Shown: in pieces, positions 39,805-48,713 of the stretch
Layout: each line of letters begins with the position of its first letter
Numbering within the stretch: position 1 is the first letter of the stretch
Assembly (NCBI RefSeq): GCF_024834045.1
Contig: NZ_JANUXW010000003.1
Coordinates: 62,001-126,000 of the forward strand
Length of the DNA stretch: 64,000 bases
From: Neisseria montereyensis
Lineage (GTDB): Bacteria > Pseudomonadota > Gammaproteobacteria > Burkholderiales > Neisseriaceae
Direction: 5' to 3'
Position numbers and translations under genes: made by a program
Notes under the pieces: model-generated
The model's input: the letters and a program-made list of their open reading frames with translations, nothing else
Databases searched by the model: none
Told to the model about the DNA's origin: nothing

Positions 39805-40632
39805 TCAGACGCCGGCTTTCAAACTTTGTTCGAAGTCTTCCAGCATATCCAATTCAAAGCGGCTGAATCCCGCCTGTTCGCGGGCTTCGATATTCACATA
39901 ACCGCGGAAAATAAAAAGATCATAGCGGGCGACAAGGTTGCGGAATAAGGCCGTCGGTTCCAAGCCGCGTTCGGCGCATAAATATTGATACCAGCGGTTG
40001 CCCGTTTTTACATGGCCGATTTCATCGCGGTAGATAATATCGAGCACATCGCAGGTTGCCAAATCACCTTTTTGGGCGACTTTGGCGCGTATGGCGGGGG
40101 TAACGTCCAAACCGCGGGCTTCCAATACGCGCGGCACCAAAGCCATGCGCAACAGCGGGTCGAAAGCGGTTTTATAGGCCATGTCCCATAAATGGTTATG
40201 CGCTTCAAAATCGCCGTAATCAAAGCCGTATGCCTGCAAACGGCCGCGCATCAGTTGGAAATGATAGGCTTCTTCTTTGGCGATACGAATCCAATCGCCC
40301 GTAAAGTCGGCGGGTAGGTTGCGGAAGCGGTAGGCCGCATCCAAAGCCAGATTGATGGCGTTGAATTCAATATGGCAGATGGCATGCAGCATGGCGGCGT
40401 AGCCTTCCGGCGTATTCATTTTGCGGGCGCGTACGGCGCGGGAGGGGACGAGTTCGGGCTTGGCGGGGCGGCCGGCTTCGCGGAAATCAAGCGGTTTTTC
40501 AGACGGCCGGTTATCGAAAAGGCCGTCTGAAAAACCGGAAAAAATCAGGGCGGTTTGGCGGCATTTTTCTTCGGGGCTGCTTGCCTGTAAGGCCGATAAA
40601 AGTGCGGGGTAAACGGATTGTGTTGTATTCAT
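39805..40632 (-). CDS. DUF455 ferritin-like protein with an internal DUS hairpin
   Basis: Family of uncharacterised ferritin-like helical proteins, some linked to tRNA modification. The 275 residues hold helices with candidate metal ligands: HAICHIEFNAINLALDA, KEEAYHFQLM and YRDEIGHVKTG. A pair of inverted DUS copies lies inside the 5' part of the gene (40492-40537) and codes for FSDGLFDNRPSEKP, a likely surface insertion. I chose the ATG at 40632 (MNTTQSVYPA); two further in-frame Met codons lie just upstream and none has a clear ribosome site. Confidence 0.8.
   Translation of the reverse strand: MNTTQSVYPALLSALQASSPEEKCRQTALIFSGFSDGLFDNRPSEKPLDFREAGRPAKPELVPSRAVRARKMNTPEGYAAMLHAICHIEFNAINLALDAAYRFRNLPADFTGDWIRIAKEEAYHFQLMRGRLQAYGFDYGDFEAHNHLWDMAYKTAFDPLLRMALVPRVLEARGLDVTPAIRAKVAQKGDLATCDVLDIIYRDEIGHVKTGNRWYQYLCAERGLEPTALFRNLVARYDLFIFRGYVNIEAREQAGFSRFELDMLEDFEQSLKAGV
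40492..40537. repeat. Inverted DUS pair inside a coding sequence
   Basis: Two perfect 17-base arms (40492-40508 and 40521-40537), each containing GCCGTCTGAA or its complement, with a 12-base loop. The pair lies in frame within the DUF455 gene. Confidence 0.9.
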
Positions 40633-40851
40633 GTGATACATTTTACGGGTAAACAAGGTTTAAATTCAGGTTAAGCAAGCCGTGATTTTACCCTTGTTCA
40701 TAAGCGTTTAGGCGTTCAGACGGCCTTTACACACAAACCATAATTATTTCAAAAAAACTCAAAGTATTGTATTTTCAGCAAAAAGGCTTAATATAGCCCT
40801 TGCCGTTCTGCACACGGCAGACGAATTTATTTCCGAAAAAGGAACATTTTG

Positions 40852-41472
40852 ATGACACAAAAGAAGATTTTATTCCCCGCTTTCGCCGCCCTGTTTGCTT
40901 TGGGTATCGGCAGTGCCCAAGCAGGTGCGATTGATGCGCTGAAAAAATTCAACACCGATGCCGACGGCATCAGTGGCAACTTTACCCAAACCGTAAAAAA
41001 CAAAAAGAAAACCCAAACCACCAGCGGCTCTTTCCAAATTTTGCGCCCCGGTCTGTTTAAATGGCAATACACCAAACCCTACAAACAAACCATTGTCGGC
41101 GACGGTAAAACCATTTGGCTTTACGACGTTGATTTGGCGCAGGTAACCAAATCTTCACAAGACCAAACCATCGGCGACAGCCCGGCCGCTATTTTGTCGA
41201 ACAAATCGGCACTCGACAGCAGCTACACCCTAAAAGAAGACGGCTCGGCCGGCGGCATTGATTATGTACGCGCCACGCCCAAGAAAAACAATGCCGGATA
41301 TCAATATATCCGCATCGGTTTCAAAGGCGAAGCCTTAGCCGCCATGCAGCTGAAAGACGGATTCGGCAACGAAACCACCATCCGCTTCAGCAATTTGAAT
41401 ATGCAGCCCAAACTTTCCCGCAGCGCCTTTAGCTTTACCCCGCCCAAAGGCGTGGATGTATTGAGCAATTAA
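40852..41472 (+). CDS. lolA: Outer-membrane lipoprotein carrier LolA
   Basis: Periplasmic chaperone carrying lipoproteins from LolCDE to LolB. The 206 residues have a signal peptide (cleavage near AQA-GA, residue 24) and the LolA beta-sheet core (GSFQILRPGLFKWQYTKP, TIWLYDVDLAQVT, FGNETTIRFSNLN). AAAAAGGAA precedes the ATG at 40852. The route it serves precedes Slam export of HpuA. A DUS hairpin follows. Confidence 0.96.
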   Translation: MTQKKILFPAFAALFALGIGSAQAGAIDALKKFNTDADGISGNFTQTVKNKKKTQTTSGSFQILRPGLFKWQYTKPYKQTIVGDGKTIWLYDVDLAQVTKSSQDQTIGDSPAAILSNKSALDSSYTLKEDGSAGGIDYVRATPKKNNAGYQYIRIGFKGEALAAMQLKDGFGNETTIRFSNLNMQPKLSRSAFSFTPPKGVDVLSN

Positions 41473-41503
41473 TTTTTAGGGTGTTTGCCCTATAACGGGA
41501 TAA

Positions 41504-41536
41504 CAGGCCGTCTGAATCAATATTTCAGACGGCCTG
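41504..41536 (+). terminator. DUS hairpin after lolA
   Basis: CAGGCCGTCTGAA and its complement form a 13-bp stem with a 7-base loop. Confidence 0.75.
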
Positions 41537-41561
41537 ATTGATTAATGGACGGATTGCATGC

Positions 41562-41590
41562 ATGTAGGGGCGGATTAAATATCCGCCCGT
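41562..41590 (+). repeat. REP-like element, left arm
   Basis: Starts ATGTAG, then GGGCGGAT-TAAAT-ATCCGCCC, an 8-bp palindrome. The GTAG tetranucleotide followed by a palindrome is the hallmark of REP sequences mobilised by RAYT transposases. Confidence 0.75.
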
Positions 41591-41672
41591 TGTTTGCATT
41601 TTTAAAGCCGCCTGTTTACATCGCCATCGTTTGGCTTTGGACTGTATCGGTTTGTTTAATCGGAAGTCCGAC

Positions 41673-41701
41673 ACGGGCGGATATTTAATCCGCCCCTACA
41701 T
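41673..41701 (-). repeat. REP-like element, right arm
   Basis: Exact reverse complement of 41562-41590 over 29 bases, separated by 82 bases. The head-to-head pair ends in CTAC, as expected for a BIME/REPIN. Confidence 0.75.
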
Positions 41702-41795
41702 CGGTGTGTTTTTTATTTGCCATATATTTTGGGTTTCCCCGATGCCGGTTAGATTTGCCGGTGATACATGATAGAATCTACCGTTTTCAATTTAT

Positions 41796-41842
41796 TCAGG
41801 CCGTCTGAAAACGTTTGAAAACCTTATTTTCAGACGGCCTGA
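41796..41842. repeat. DUS inverted pair in the leader of mfd
   Basis: TCAGGCCGTCTGAAAA and its complement form a 16-bp stem with a 15-base loop. It ends 16 bases before the mfd ATG, so it is unlikely to be the lolA terminator. Confidence 0.85.
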
Positions 41843-41858
41843 TTCCTCCGCCATTATC

Positions 41859-44800
41859 ATGACTTATTCCATTCCCGCCCCTGCTCAAAAATCCCATTGG
41901 AACGGCCTTTCCCGCGGCAGCCTGCCGTGGGCGTTGGCACAATATCTGCCGGAAAAAAAACTGAAAGTTATCCTTACCCAAGACGTAGAACAGGCATTGC
42001 GCCTGCATACCGCTTGGCAGTTTTTCCGCCCGCAGGATAACGCCGTATTCCTGCCCGATTGGGAAACGCTGCCTTACGAACGGTTTTCACCGCATCACGA
42101 TTTGGTATCCGAGCGGCTTTCGGCTTTATGGCAGGTGAAAAACGGGCAGGCTGATGTTTTGATTGTGCCGGTATCTACCGCCATGCAGAAGCTGGCGCCG
42201 GTATCGTTTTTGCTCGGGCGCACATTTTGGCTGAAAACCGGGCAAACGCTCGATATCGAAGCCTTGCGAGAAAATCTGGTTGAAGCCGGATACAGCAACG
42301 TTTCCAATGTGATTGCCGCCGGTGAATTTGCCATGCGCGGCGGTATTTTGGATATTTTCCCGATGGGCAGCGAACTGCCGTACCGCCTAGATTTATTCGG
42401 CGACGAAATCGACAGCATCAAAACATTCGATCCCGACAGCCAACGCACACTGGCGCCGATTTCCGAAATCCGTCTGCTGCCCGCGCACGAATTTCCTTCC
42501 GATGACGACGCGCAAAAAATATTCCGCGCCCGTTTCCGCGAAGAAATCGATGCCGACTACAATGCCGCCACCGTTTATAAAGCCGTGAGCAGCGGCCATT
42601 ACGGTGCCGGTGTCGAATATTATCTGCCGTTGTTTTTTGAAAACGAATTGGCCACCTTGTTCGACTATATCGGCGAAGACGCCTTATTGGTTTTTGTCGG
42701 CGATGTGTATGCCGAAGCCTCGCGCTTTTGGGGCGATGTCAAAACCCGTTTTCAGATGGCGCAGGGCGACGAAACCTACCCGCCTTTGCATCCACGGCAT
42801 TTGTATCTCAGTGAAGATCAGTTTACAGGCCGTCTGAAACCTTATCCGCAGATATTGCCCGACTTTAGCGCACCCGAACATCAATTGCCCGATGTGGCCG
42901 TGAACCGCCAGTCTGAAACCCCGCTGGCCGCTTTAAAGCATTTTCAGACGGCCTTTAACGGGCAGGTTTTATTGTGTGCCGAAAGTGCCGGCCGCCGCGA
43001 AACCATGCTCGGCTTTTTCGCCCAGCACGGCCTCAAACCGCAAAGCGTGGACGGCTGGCAGGCATTCCTCGACAGCGGCGCCGCGTTGGCCATCACCGTA
43101 ACCCCGCTGGCCTACGGCTTCCAACTGCCCGACCAACACCCGCTGGCCGTGATTACCGAATCCGACCTCTATCAATACGTTGCCCGCAGCCGCAATGTGC
43201 GCCGCCGTAAACATGCCGCCGTTTCAGACGGCCTGTTGCGCGACTTGGCCGAAATCAATATCGGCGACCCCGTTGTTCACGAAGAACACGGTATCGGCCG
43301 CTATATGGGCTTGGTGAATATGGATTTGGGCGAGGGCGAAAATGAAATGATGCTGCTCGAATACGCCAACGAAGCCCAGCTTTATGTGCCGGTTTCGCAG
43401 CTACACCTCATCAGCCGCTATTCCGGCCATGCCTATGAAAACGTGCAGCTACATCGGCTGGGCACCGCCGCTTGGAACAAAGCCAAACGCAAAGCCGCCG
43501 AAAAAGCCCGCGATACCGCCGCCGAATTGCTGAATTTATACGCCCAACGCGCCGCCCAAGAAGGCTTTAAATTCCCACTCAACGAAATCGACTACCAAGC
43601 CTTTTCAGACGGCTTCGGCTATGAAGAAACCGAAGATCAGGCCGCCGCCATTGCCGCCGTTTTAAAAGACCTCACCCAAGGCAAGCCGATGGACAGATTG
43701 GTATGCGGCGATGTCGGCTTCGGCAAAACCGAAGTGGCATTGCGCGCCGCCTTCGTAGCCGTGATGGGCGGCAAACAAGTGGCCGTACTTGCCCCGACCA
43801 CCTTATTGGTCGAGCAACACGATAAAAACTTCAGCGACCGCTTCGCCGATTTTCCGGTAAAAGTCGCCTCGCTTTCCCGTTTCAACAGCAGCAAACAAAC
43901 CAAAGCCACGTTGGCGGGTATGGCCGACGGTACCGTCGATATCGTGATCGGCACGCACAAACTGGTTCAAGACGATATTGTTTTCAAAAACTTAGGCCTA
44001 GTGATTATCGACGAAGAACACCGCTTCGGTGTGCGCCAAAAAGAGCAGCTCAAACGCCTGCGCGCCAATGTCGATGTGCTCACCCTCACCGCCACCCCGA
44101 TTCCGCGCACCCTCAGCATGGCATTGGAAGGGCTGCGCGATTTCTCGCTGATTACCACCGCCCCCAGCCGCCGCTTGGCCGTAAAAACCTTTGTCAAACC
44201 CTTTAGCGAAGCCAGCGTACGCGAAGCCGTTTTGCGCGAACTCAAACGCGGCGGGCAGGTTTTCTTTCTGCATAACGAAGTCGACACCATCGAAAACATG
44301 CGCGAACGGCTGGAAACCCTGTTGCCCGAAGCCCGTATTGCCGTTGCCCACGGCCAATTGCGCGAGCGCGAACTCGAGCAGGTGATGCGCGACTTTTTGC
44401 AACAGCGTTTCAACGTATTATTGTGTTCCACCATTATCGAAACCGGTATCGATATCCCCAATGCCAACACCATCATTATCAACCGCGCCGACAAATTCGG
44501 CATTGCCCAACTGCACCAATTGCGCGGCCGGGTAGGGCGCAGCCACCACCAAGCCTACGCCTACCTGCTCACCCCCGAATACATCAGTAAAGACGCCGAA
44601 AAACGGTTGGATGCCATTGCCGCCGCCGACGAATTGGGCGCAGGCTTCACCCTCGCCATGCAAGACCTTGAAATACGCGGTGCCGGCGAAATACTCGGCG
44701 AAGGCCAAAGCGGTGAAATGATGCAGGTCGGCTTCAGCCTCTACACCGAAATGCTCAAACAAGCCGTGCGTGACCTCAAAAAAGGCCGCCAGCCCGATTT

Positions 44801-45254
44801 AGACGCCCCCTTAGGTGTCACCACCGAAATCAAACTACACAGCCCCGCACTGCTGCCCGAAGACTACTGCCCCGATATCCACGAACGCCTAGTGCTCTAC
44901 AAACGTTTAGCCACCTGCGAAACCGAGCAGGATATCAACGCCGTACATGAAGAACTGGTCGACCGCTTCGGCCTGCCCGAACAGCCGGTTAAAACCCTGA
45001 TCGAAAGCCACCGCATCCGCCTGATTGCCAAAGAAATGGGCATCGACGCCATAGACGCCACCGCCGAAGCCGCCACGTTTACCTTTGGCAAAAACAACCA
45101 AATCGACCCCGCCGATATTATTATGCTGATGCAAAGCAATAAAAACTACCGCTTGGCCGGCGCCGATAAGCTCAGAGTCAGCGCGGTGATGGACAATATA
45201 GAAACCCGCATTCAGACCGTAAAAGCCGTTTTGCGGAAATTGCAGGGGAAGTGA
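41859..45254 (+). CDS. mfd: Transcription-repair coupling factor Mfd
   Basis: ATP-driven translocase that removes stalled RNA polymerase and recruits UvrA. The 1131 residues have the UvrB-like N-terminal part, the RNA-polymerase-interacting domain near residue 480 (PVVHEEHGIGRYMGL), the RecG-like helicase with Walker A CGDVGFGKTEVA near 610 and DEEHRFG near 720, and the C-terminal TRCF domain. Several DUS copies lie inside the gene (near 42829, 42943, 43223 and 43602). No ribosome site is visible before the ATG; a DUS hairpin occupies that region. Confidence 0.97.
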   Translation: MTYSIPAPAQKSHWNGLSRGSLPWALAQYLPEKKLKVILTQDVEQALRLHTAWQFFRPQDNAVFLPDWETLPYERFSPHHDLVSERLSALWQVKNGQADVLIVPVSTAMQKLAPVSFLLGRTFWLKTGQTLDIEALRENLVEAGYSNVSNVIAAGEFAMRGGILDIFPMGSELPYRLDLFGDEIDSIKTFDPDSQRTLAPISEIRLLPAHEFPSDDDAQKIFRARFREEIDADYNAATVYKAVSSGHYGAGVEYYLPLFFENELATLFDYIGEDALLVFVGDVYAEASRFWGDVKTRFQMAQGDETYPPLHPRHLYLSEDQFTGRLKPYPQILPDFSAPEHQLPDVAVNRQSETPLAALKHFQTAFNGQVLLCAESAGRRETMLGFFAQHGLKPQSVDGWQAFLDSGAALAITVTPLAYGFQLPDQHPLAVITESDLYQYVARSRNVRRRKHAAVSDGLLRDLAEINIGDPVVHEEHGIGRYMGLVNMDLGEGENEMMLLEYANEAQLYVPVSQLHLISRYSGHAYENVQLHRLGTAAWNKAKRKAAEKARDTAAELLNLYAQRAAQEGFKFPLNEIDYQAFSDGFGYEETEDQAAAIAAVLKDLTQGKPMDRLVCGDVGFGKTEVALRAAFVAVMGGKQVAVLAPTTLLVEQHDKNFSDRFADFPVKVASLSRFNSSKQTKATLAGMADGTVDIVIGTHKLVQDDIVFKNLGLVIIDEEHRFGVRQKEQLKRLRANVDVLTLTATPIPRTLSMALEGLRDFSLITTAPSRRLAVKTFVKPFSEASVREAVLRELKRGGQVFFLHNEVDTIENMRERLETLLPEARIAVAHGQLRERELEQVMRDFLQQRFNVLLCSTIIETGIDIPNANTIIINRADKFGIAQLHQLRGRVGRSHHQAYAYLLTPEYISKDAEKRLDAIAAADELGAGFTLAMQDLEIRGAGEILGEGQSGEMMQVGFSLYTEMLKQAVRDLKKGRQPDLDAPLGVTTEIKLHSPALLPEDYCPDIHERLVLYKRLATCETEQDINAVHEELVDRFGLPEQPVKTLIESHRIRLIAKEMGIDAIDATAEAATFTFGKNNQIDPADIIMLMQSNKNYRLAGADKLRVSAVMDNIETRIQTVKAVLRKLQGK

Positions 45255-45271
45255 TTGGTTTGAGTGTTGGA

Positions 45272-45302
45272 AAGGTCGTCTGAAAGGGTTTCAGACGGCT
45301 TT
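45272..45302 (+). terminator. Imperfect DUS hairpin after mfd
   Basis: AAGGTCGTCTGAAA pairs with TTTCAGACGGCTTT across 3 bases; the left copy has one base changed from the DUS core. Confidence 0.7.
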
Positions 45303-45390
45303 TGGTATTATTCAGCCCTTTTAAAGATTCACATTTCTAATAATTCGCTGTTTGCTATAATCGCCTCTTTTCTCAAACCAATATCCCCCA

Positions 45391-46332
45391 ATGACTTCTC
45401 TTCCCAAAGCACTGGCGATTCTCGGCCCGACGGCCAGCGGTAAAACGGGTTTGGCTTTAAAAATAGCCGAACATCTGCCTGTTGAAATTATCAGTTTGGA
45501 TTCTGCGTTGGTGTACCGCGATATGGATATCGGCACGGCCAAGCCGTCGGTGGTGGAGCGAGCGGCGGTGCCGCATCATTTGATTGATATTATTTCGCCT
45601 TTGCAAACGTATAGCGCTGCCGATTTTGTCCGTGATTGTGTCGGGTTGGTGCACGCTATCCGTGCGCGCGGTCGGCTGCCTTTGATTGTCGGCGGGACGA
45701 TGATGTATTTTCATGCGCTCACCGAAGGGTTGAATCAGTTGCCCGAAGCGGATGCGGATGTACGCCTTGCTTTGCAGGTGGAAAAGGAACGGCACGGCTT
45801 GGCGCATTTATATGGCCGTCTGAAAACCGTCGATCCGCTCACCGCCGCGCGTTTGGAGCCTGCCGACAGCCAGCGTATCGAACGGGCTTTGGAAGTGTTT
45901 ATGCTAACGGGCAAGCCTTTGAGCAGCCATTTTGCCGAAGCCAAAAACCGTGAGCCGTTGTTGGATTTATATACCGTTGCTCTGATTCCGGAAGACCGCG
46001 CGTTATTGCATGCCCAAATAGGGCGGCGGTTCCGCGATATGTTGGCGCAGGGCTTTTTAGAGGAAATGGGCCGTCTGAAACAAATATATCCGGGGTTGGA
46101 TTTGGATACGCCGTCTATGCGTTGTGTCGGCTACCGTCAGGCTTGGGAGTATTCAGATGGCCTTTATGATTATGAAACTTTTGTGGAAAAAGGCATTGCC
46201 GCCACGCGCCAGTTGGCCAAACGCCAGTTGACATGGTTGCGTAAACTTTCGGTAGATCGCCGTATTGATCCTTATCAGGGCGATATATTGGCAACGGTTT
46301 TGGCGGATGTGCGGCGGCATTTTGCCGTATAG
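45391..46332 (+). CDS. miaA: tRNA dimethylallyltransferase
   Basis: Adds an isopentenyl group to A37 of tRNAs reading UNN codons. The 313 residues have the P-loop ILGPTASGKTGLAL near residue 10, the conserved Asp in ISLDSALVYRDMDIGTAKP, the GGTMMYFHAL region and the SMRCVGYRQAW motif. No clear ribosome site precedes the ATG. It ends before a DUS and the second Slam gene. Confidence 0.96.
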   Translation: MTSLPKALAILGPTASGKTGLALKIAEHLPVEIISLDSALVYRDMDIGTAKPSVVERAAVPHHLIDIISPLQTYSAADFVRDCVGLVHAIRARGRLPLIVGGTMMYFHALTEGLNQLPEADADVRLALQVEKERHGLAHLYGRLKTVDPLTAARLEPADSQRIERALEVFMLTGKPLSSHFAEAKNREPLLDLYTVALIPEDRALLHAQIGRRFRDMLAQGFLEEMGRLKQIYPGLDLDTPSMRCVGYRQAWEYSDGLYDYETFVEKGIAATRQLAKRQLTWLRKLSVDRRIDPYQGDILATVLADVRRHFAV

Positions 46333-46513
46333 GGTGGTTGTTTTTCAGACGGCCTATGGATACTTGTGGTTTTTATAGGGTTAAATATCGTTAATAAACG
46401 TTTTCTATGATAAAATACAAACAATTCTCAACAAGCTGTATCCGTATCGTGATGGTACGGATATTTTTAATATTTATACCGATTAAAACTTAACGCTATC
46501 TTTTTCATTGATA

Positions 46514-48007
46514 ATGAAACAAACATTACTTTTCCTCTCTCTGGCCGGTTGGCTGATTCCTGCCGTTGCCGCCGATGCGCCCGCTGCCGTACAACCTAAG
46601 CCCGAATTGGAGTTAAACCTCCATACGGCCAAACCGCCCGTGCTTCAAGAAAAAAATAAAGAAGCTGTTGAAGCGCCGTCTGCACAAGAAAAAGTAGTCG
46701 AAGTGGATGAAGCAACTCTACTTGCTCATACGGATTTACTTAATAGAGCGATGTATTCGGCGGTGATGGTGCAAAACATCGCCGGTATTAAGGTTTTGCT
46801 GCCGATTTATGAAAAATGGCCACAACATGATCAAGAAATGGCAACGTTCGCCCGTGCCTTGGTTTTGCAGGATGAAGGCCAAGCGGGAAAAGCGGTTGAG
46901 CTTTACCGCCAATTGATTGCCAAACAACCGGATTCGCCGATTATCCGTATGCAGATGGCGAAAGCATTGTTTGAAGACCAACAAAACGAAGCGGCAGCCG
47001 ACCAGTTCGACCGTTTGAGAGCGGAAAAGCTGCCCGAAGAAGTGCTGCAACTGATTGAAAACTACCGTGCCGCTTTGCGCCGCCGCGATGCATGGCAGTT
47101 TTACGGCGGCATCAATATTGCACACGAACAAAATATCAATCAGGCGCCCGAACAGCAGCGTATCGGCAGGCAGTTAGAAGGGTTGGAATGCCAAATTTAT
47201 CAGCAAAACAACCCCGGTAGCGATTGTTTTCAAGGCTGGACGTTTGATAAACCGGTTGATGCGACCGGTATCAGCTATCAGGCCGGAGCAGAGAAAAAAT
47301 GGTCGTTAAACAAAGGTTTCTATGCCAAAGCAGGCATAGATTTATACGGCAAAATATACCGTTCTTATTCGCGCTATAACGATTCGACCGCGCGCTTTTC
47401 GGCCGGTGTCGGTTATGCCGACCAGCGCAACGATATCGGCATTACGCCGTTTCACGAGCGCCGTTTTTACGGCAATCATGCTTATAGTTATACCAACGGT
47501 GCGCGGATTTATTGGAACCGTTGGCTGAAGCCTAATCTGCAAAGCCTAACGGCTATTGAAGCAGGCCGTCTGAAAAACCAGCAGCGCGCCCGTTCCGATC
47601 TCAGCAACCGTTTATATAGCGGGGCATTGGTTTATTATCCGAGCGCCCGCCAAAACTGGTTAATCGGCACCGACTTCTACCAAGACCGTAATAAAGAAGA
47701 CCGTTCCGATAATTTCAACCGCTATGGTGTTCGGGTAGGCTGGGGTCAGGAATGGAACGGCGGTTTGTCGAGCCGTGTACAAGTTGGTGCGGCCAGACGC
47801 CTGTATCAGACGCCGAGCTTTTTCAGCCAAGGCGAACGGCGTAGCGATAAAGAGTTATATACCTCGCTGTCGTTGTGGCATCGGGCGTTTCATTTTTACG
47901 GCATCACGCCGCGTTTAACGTTTAGCCATAGCCGTATTTCAAGCAATGATGTTTACTATAACCATAAGAAAAACCGCATGTTTATCGAAATGGGTAAGGT
48001 TTTTTAA
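46514..48007 (+). CDS. slam1: Slam (surface lipoprotein assembly modulator), second copy
   Basis: Outer-membrane lipoprotein exporter related to the gene at 16818. The 497 residues have a signal peptide (cleavage near AVA-AD, residue 20-21), TPR-like helices at about 75-190 (QDEGQAGKAVELYRQLIAK, MAKALFEDQQNEAAADQFDRL), and a DUF560-type barrel ending in Phe (MFIEMGKVF). In N. meningitidis Slam1 serves TbpB, LbpB and fHbp; equivalence is inferred. No lipoprotein gene lies beside it: miaA is upstream and modC convergent downstream. I chose the ATG at 46514; a TTG two codons earlier is less likely. A DUS lies inside the gene near 47564. Confidence 0.87.
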   Translation: MKQTLLFLSLAGWLIPAVAADAPAAVQPKPELELNLHTAKPPVLQEKNKEAVEAPSAQEKVVEVDEATLLAHTDLLNRAMYSAVMVQNIAGIKVLLPIYEKWPQHDQEMATFARALVLQDEGQAGKAVELYRQLIAKQPDSPIIRMQMAKALFEDQQNEAAADQFDRLRAEKLPEEVLQLIENYRAALRRRDAWQFYGGINIAHEQNINQAPEQQRIGRQLEGLECQIYQQNNPGSDCFQGWTFDKPVDATGISYQAGAEKKWSLNKGFYAKAGIDLYGKIYRSYSRYNDSTARFSAGVGYADQRNDIGITPFHERRFYGNHAYSYTNGARIYWNRWLKPNLQSLTAIEAGRLKNQQRARSDLSNRLYSGALVYYPSARQNWLIGTDFYQDRNKEDRSDNFNRYGVRVGWGQEWNGGLSSRVQVGAARRLYQTPSFFSQGERRSDKELYTSLSLWHRAFHFYGITPRLTFSHSRISSNDVYYNHKKNRMFIEMGKVF

Positions 48008-48021
48008 GTTAATATCCAAAC

Positions 48022-48055
48022 AAAGGCCGTCTGAAAATGTGTTCAGACGGCCTTT
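48022..48055. terminator. DUS hairpin between convergent slam1 and modC
   Basis: AAAGGCCGTCTGAA and its complement form a 14-bp stem with a 6-base loop. Confidence 0.8.
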
Positions 48056-48062
48056 AATCTTT

Positions 48063-48713
48063 TTAAGCTTTTGAGCGCGATAGCCGCCCGTTTTCCATAC
48101 GCCAAACTTCATCGGCGATTTCGGTGTCGGCCGGATCGTGGGTAATCAGAATCATCGGTATGCCGTTTGCCTGTTGCAGTTGCAGCAGTTCTTGGCGGGT
48201 GTGGCGGCGCAGTTCGGTATCGAGGGCGGAAAAGGGTTCGTCGAGCAATAGCAGCGGCGGTTGGGTGGCAAGGGTGCGTGCCAAGGCGGCGCGCTGTTTT
48301 TGGCCGCCGGAAATCTGATGGGGGTAGCAGTCGGCAAACGGCGTCAGTTGCATTAAATCCAACCAGTAGCGTACGTTTTCAGACGGCCTTTTGGGCGGAT
48401 TACGCCAGCCCCGATGCAGGCCGAACGCAATATTTTGGGCAACGGTTAAATGGGGGAAGAGGGCGTAATCTTGAAACATCAGCCCGGCTTTGCGTTGTGC
48501 CGCAGGCAGGTGGGTCGGGTGGTCGAACCATGTTTGGCCGTTGATGCGGATATGGCCGCTGTCTGGTTGGAGCAGGCCGGCAATCAGCCGCAGGGTGAGG
48601 CTTTTGCCCGAACCGGAAGCGCCGATTAACACCAGTTTTTTCGCATCGGAATGCAGGCGGATGTCTAGCTTGAAAGCGGGCAGTTGTTTGTGGATGTCGA
48701 TATCGAACAGCAT
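48063..48713 (-). CDS. modC: Molybdate ABC transporter ATP-binding protein, short form
   Basis: ATPase of the ModABC molybdate importer. The 216 residues have Walker A GASGSGKS near 34, the Q-loop MFQDYALFPH, the signature ISGGQKQRAALAR and Walker B LLLLDEPFSALD. E. coli ModC has about 350 residues with a C-terminal Mop domain that senses molybdate; this protein lacks it. The start ATG at 48713 overlaps the modB stop by one base (TGATG), so translation is coupled. A longer in-frame start would reach deep into modB. Confidence 0.9.
   Translation of the reverse strand: MLFDIDIHKQLPAFKLDIRLHSDAKKLVLIGASGSGKSLTLRLIAGLLQPDSGHIRINGQTWFDHPTHLPAAQRKAGLMFQDYALFPHLTVAQNIAFGLHRGWRNPPKRPSENVRYWLDLMQLTPFADCYPHQISGGQKQRAALARTLATQPPLLLLDEPFSALDTELRRHTRQELLQLQQANGIPMILITHDPADTEIADEVWRMENGRLSRSKA

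Larger units (their letters stand above)
41473..41858. other. Intergenic region lolA-mfd with DUS hairpins and a REP pair
   Basis: This 386-base gap holds the lolA terminator, the REP-like inverted pair and a DUS hairpin immediately before mfd. I see no coding sequence in it. Confidence 0.8.
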
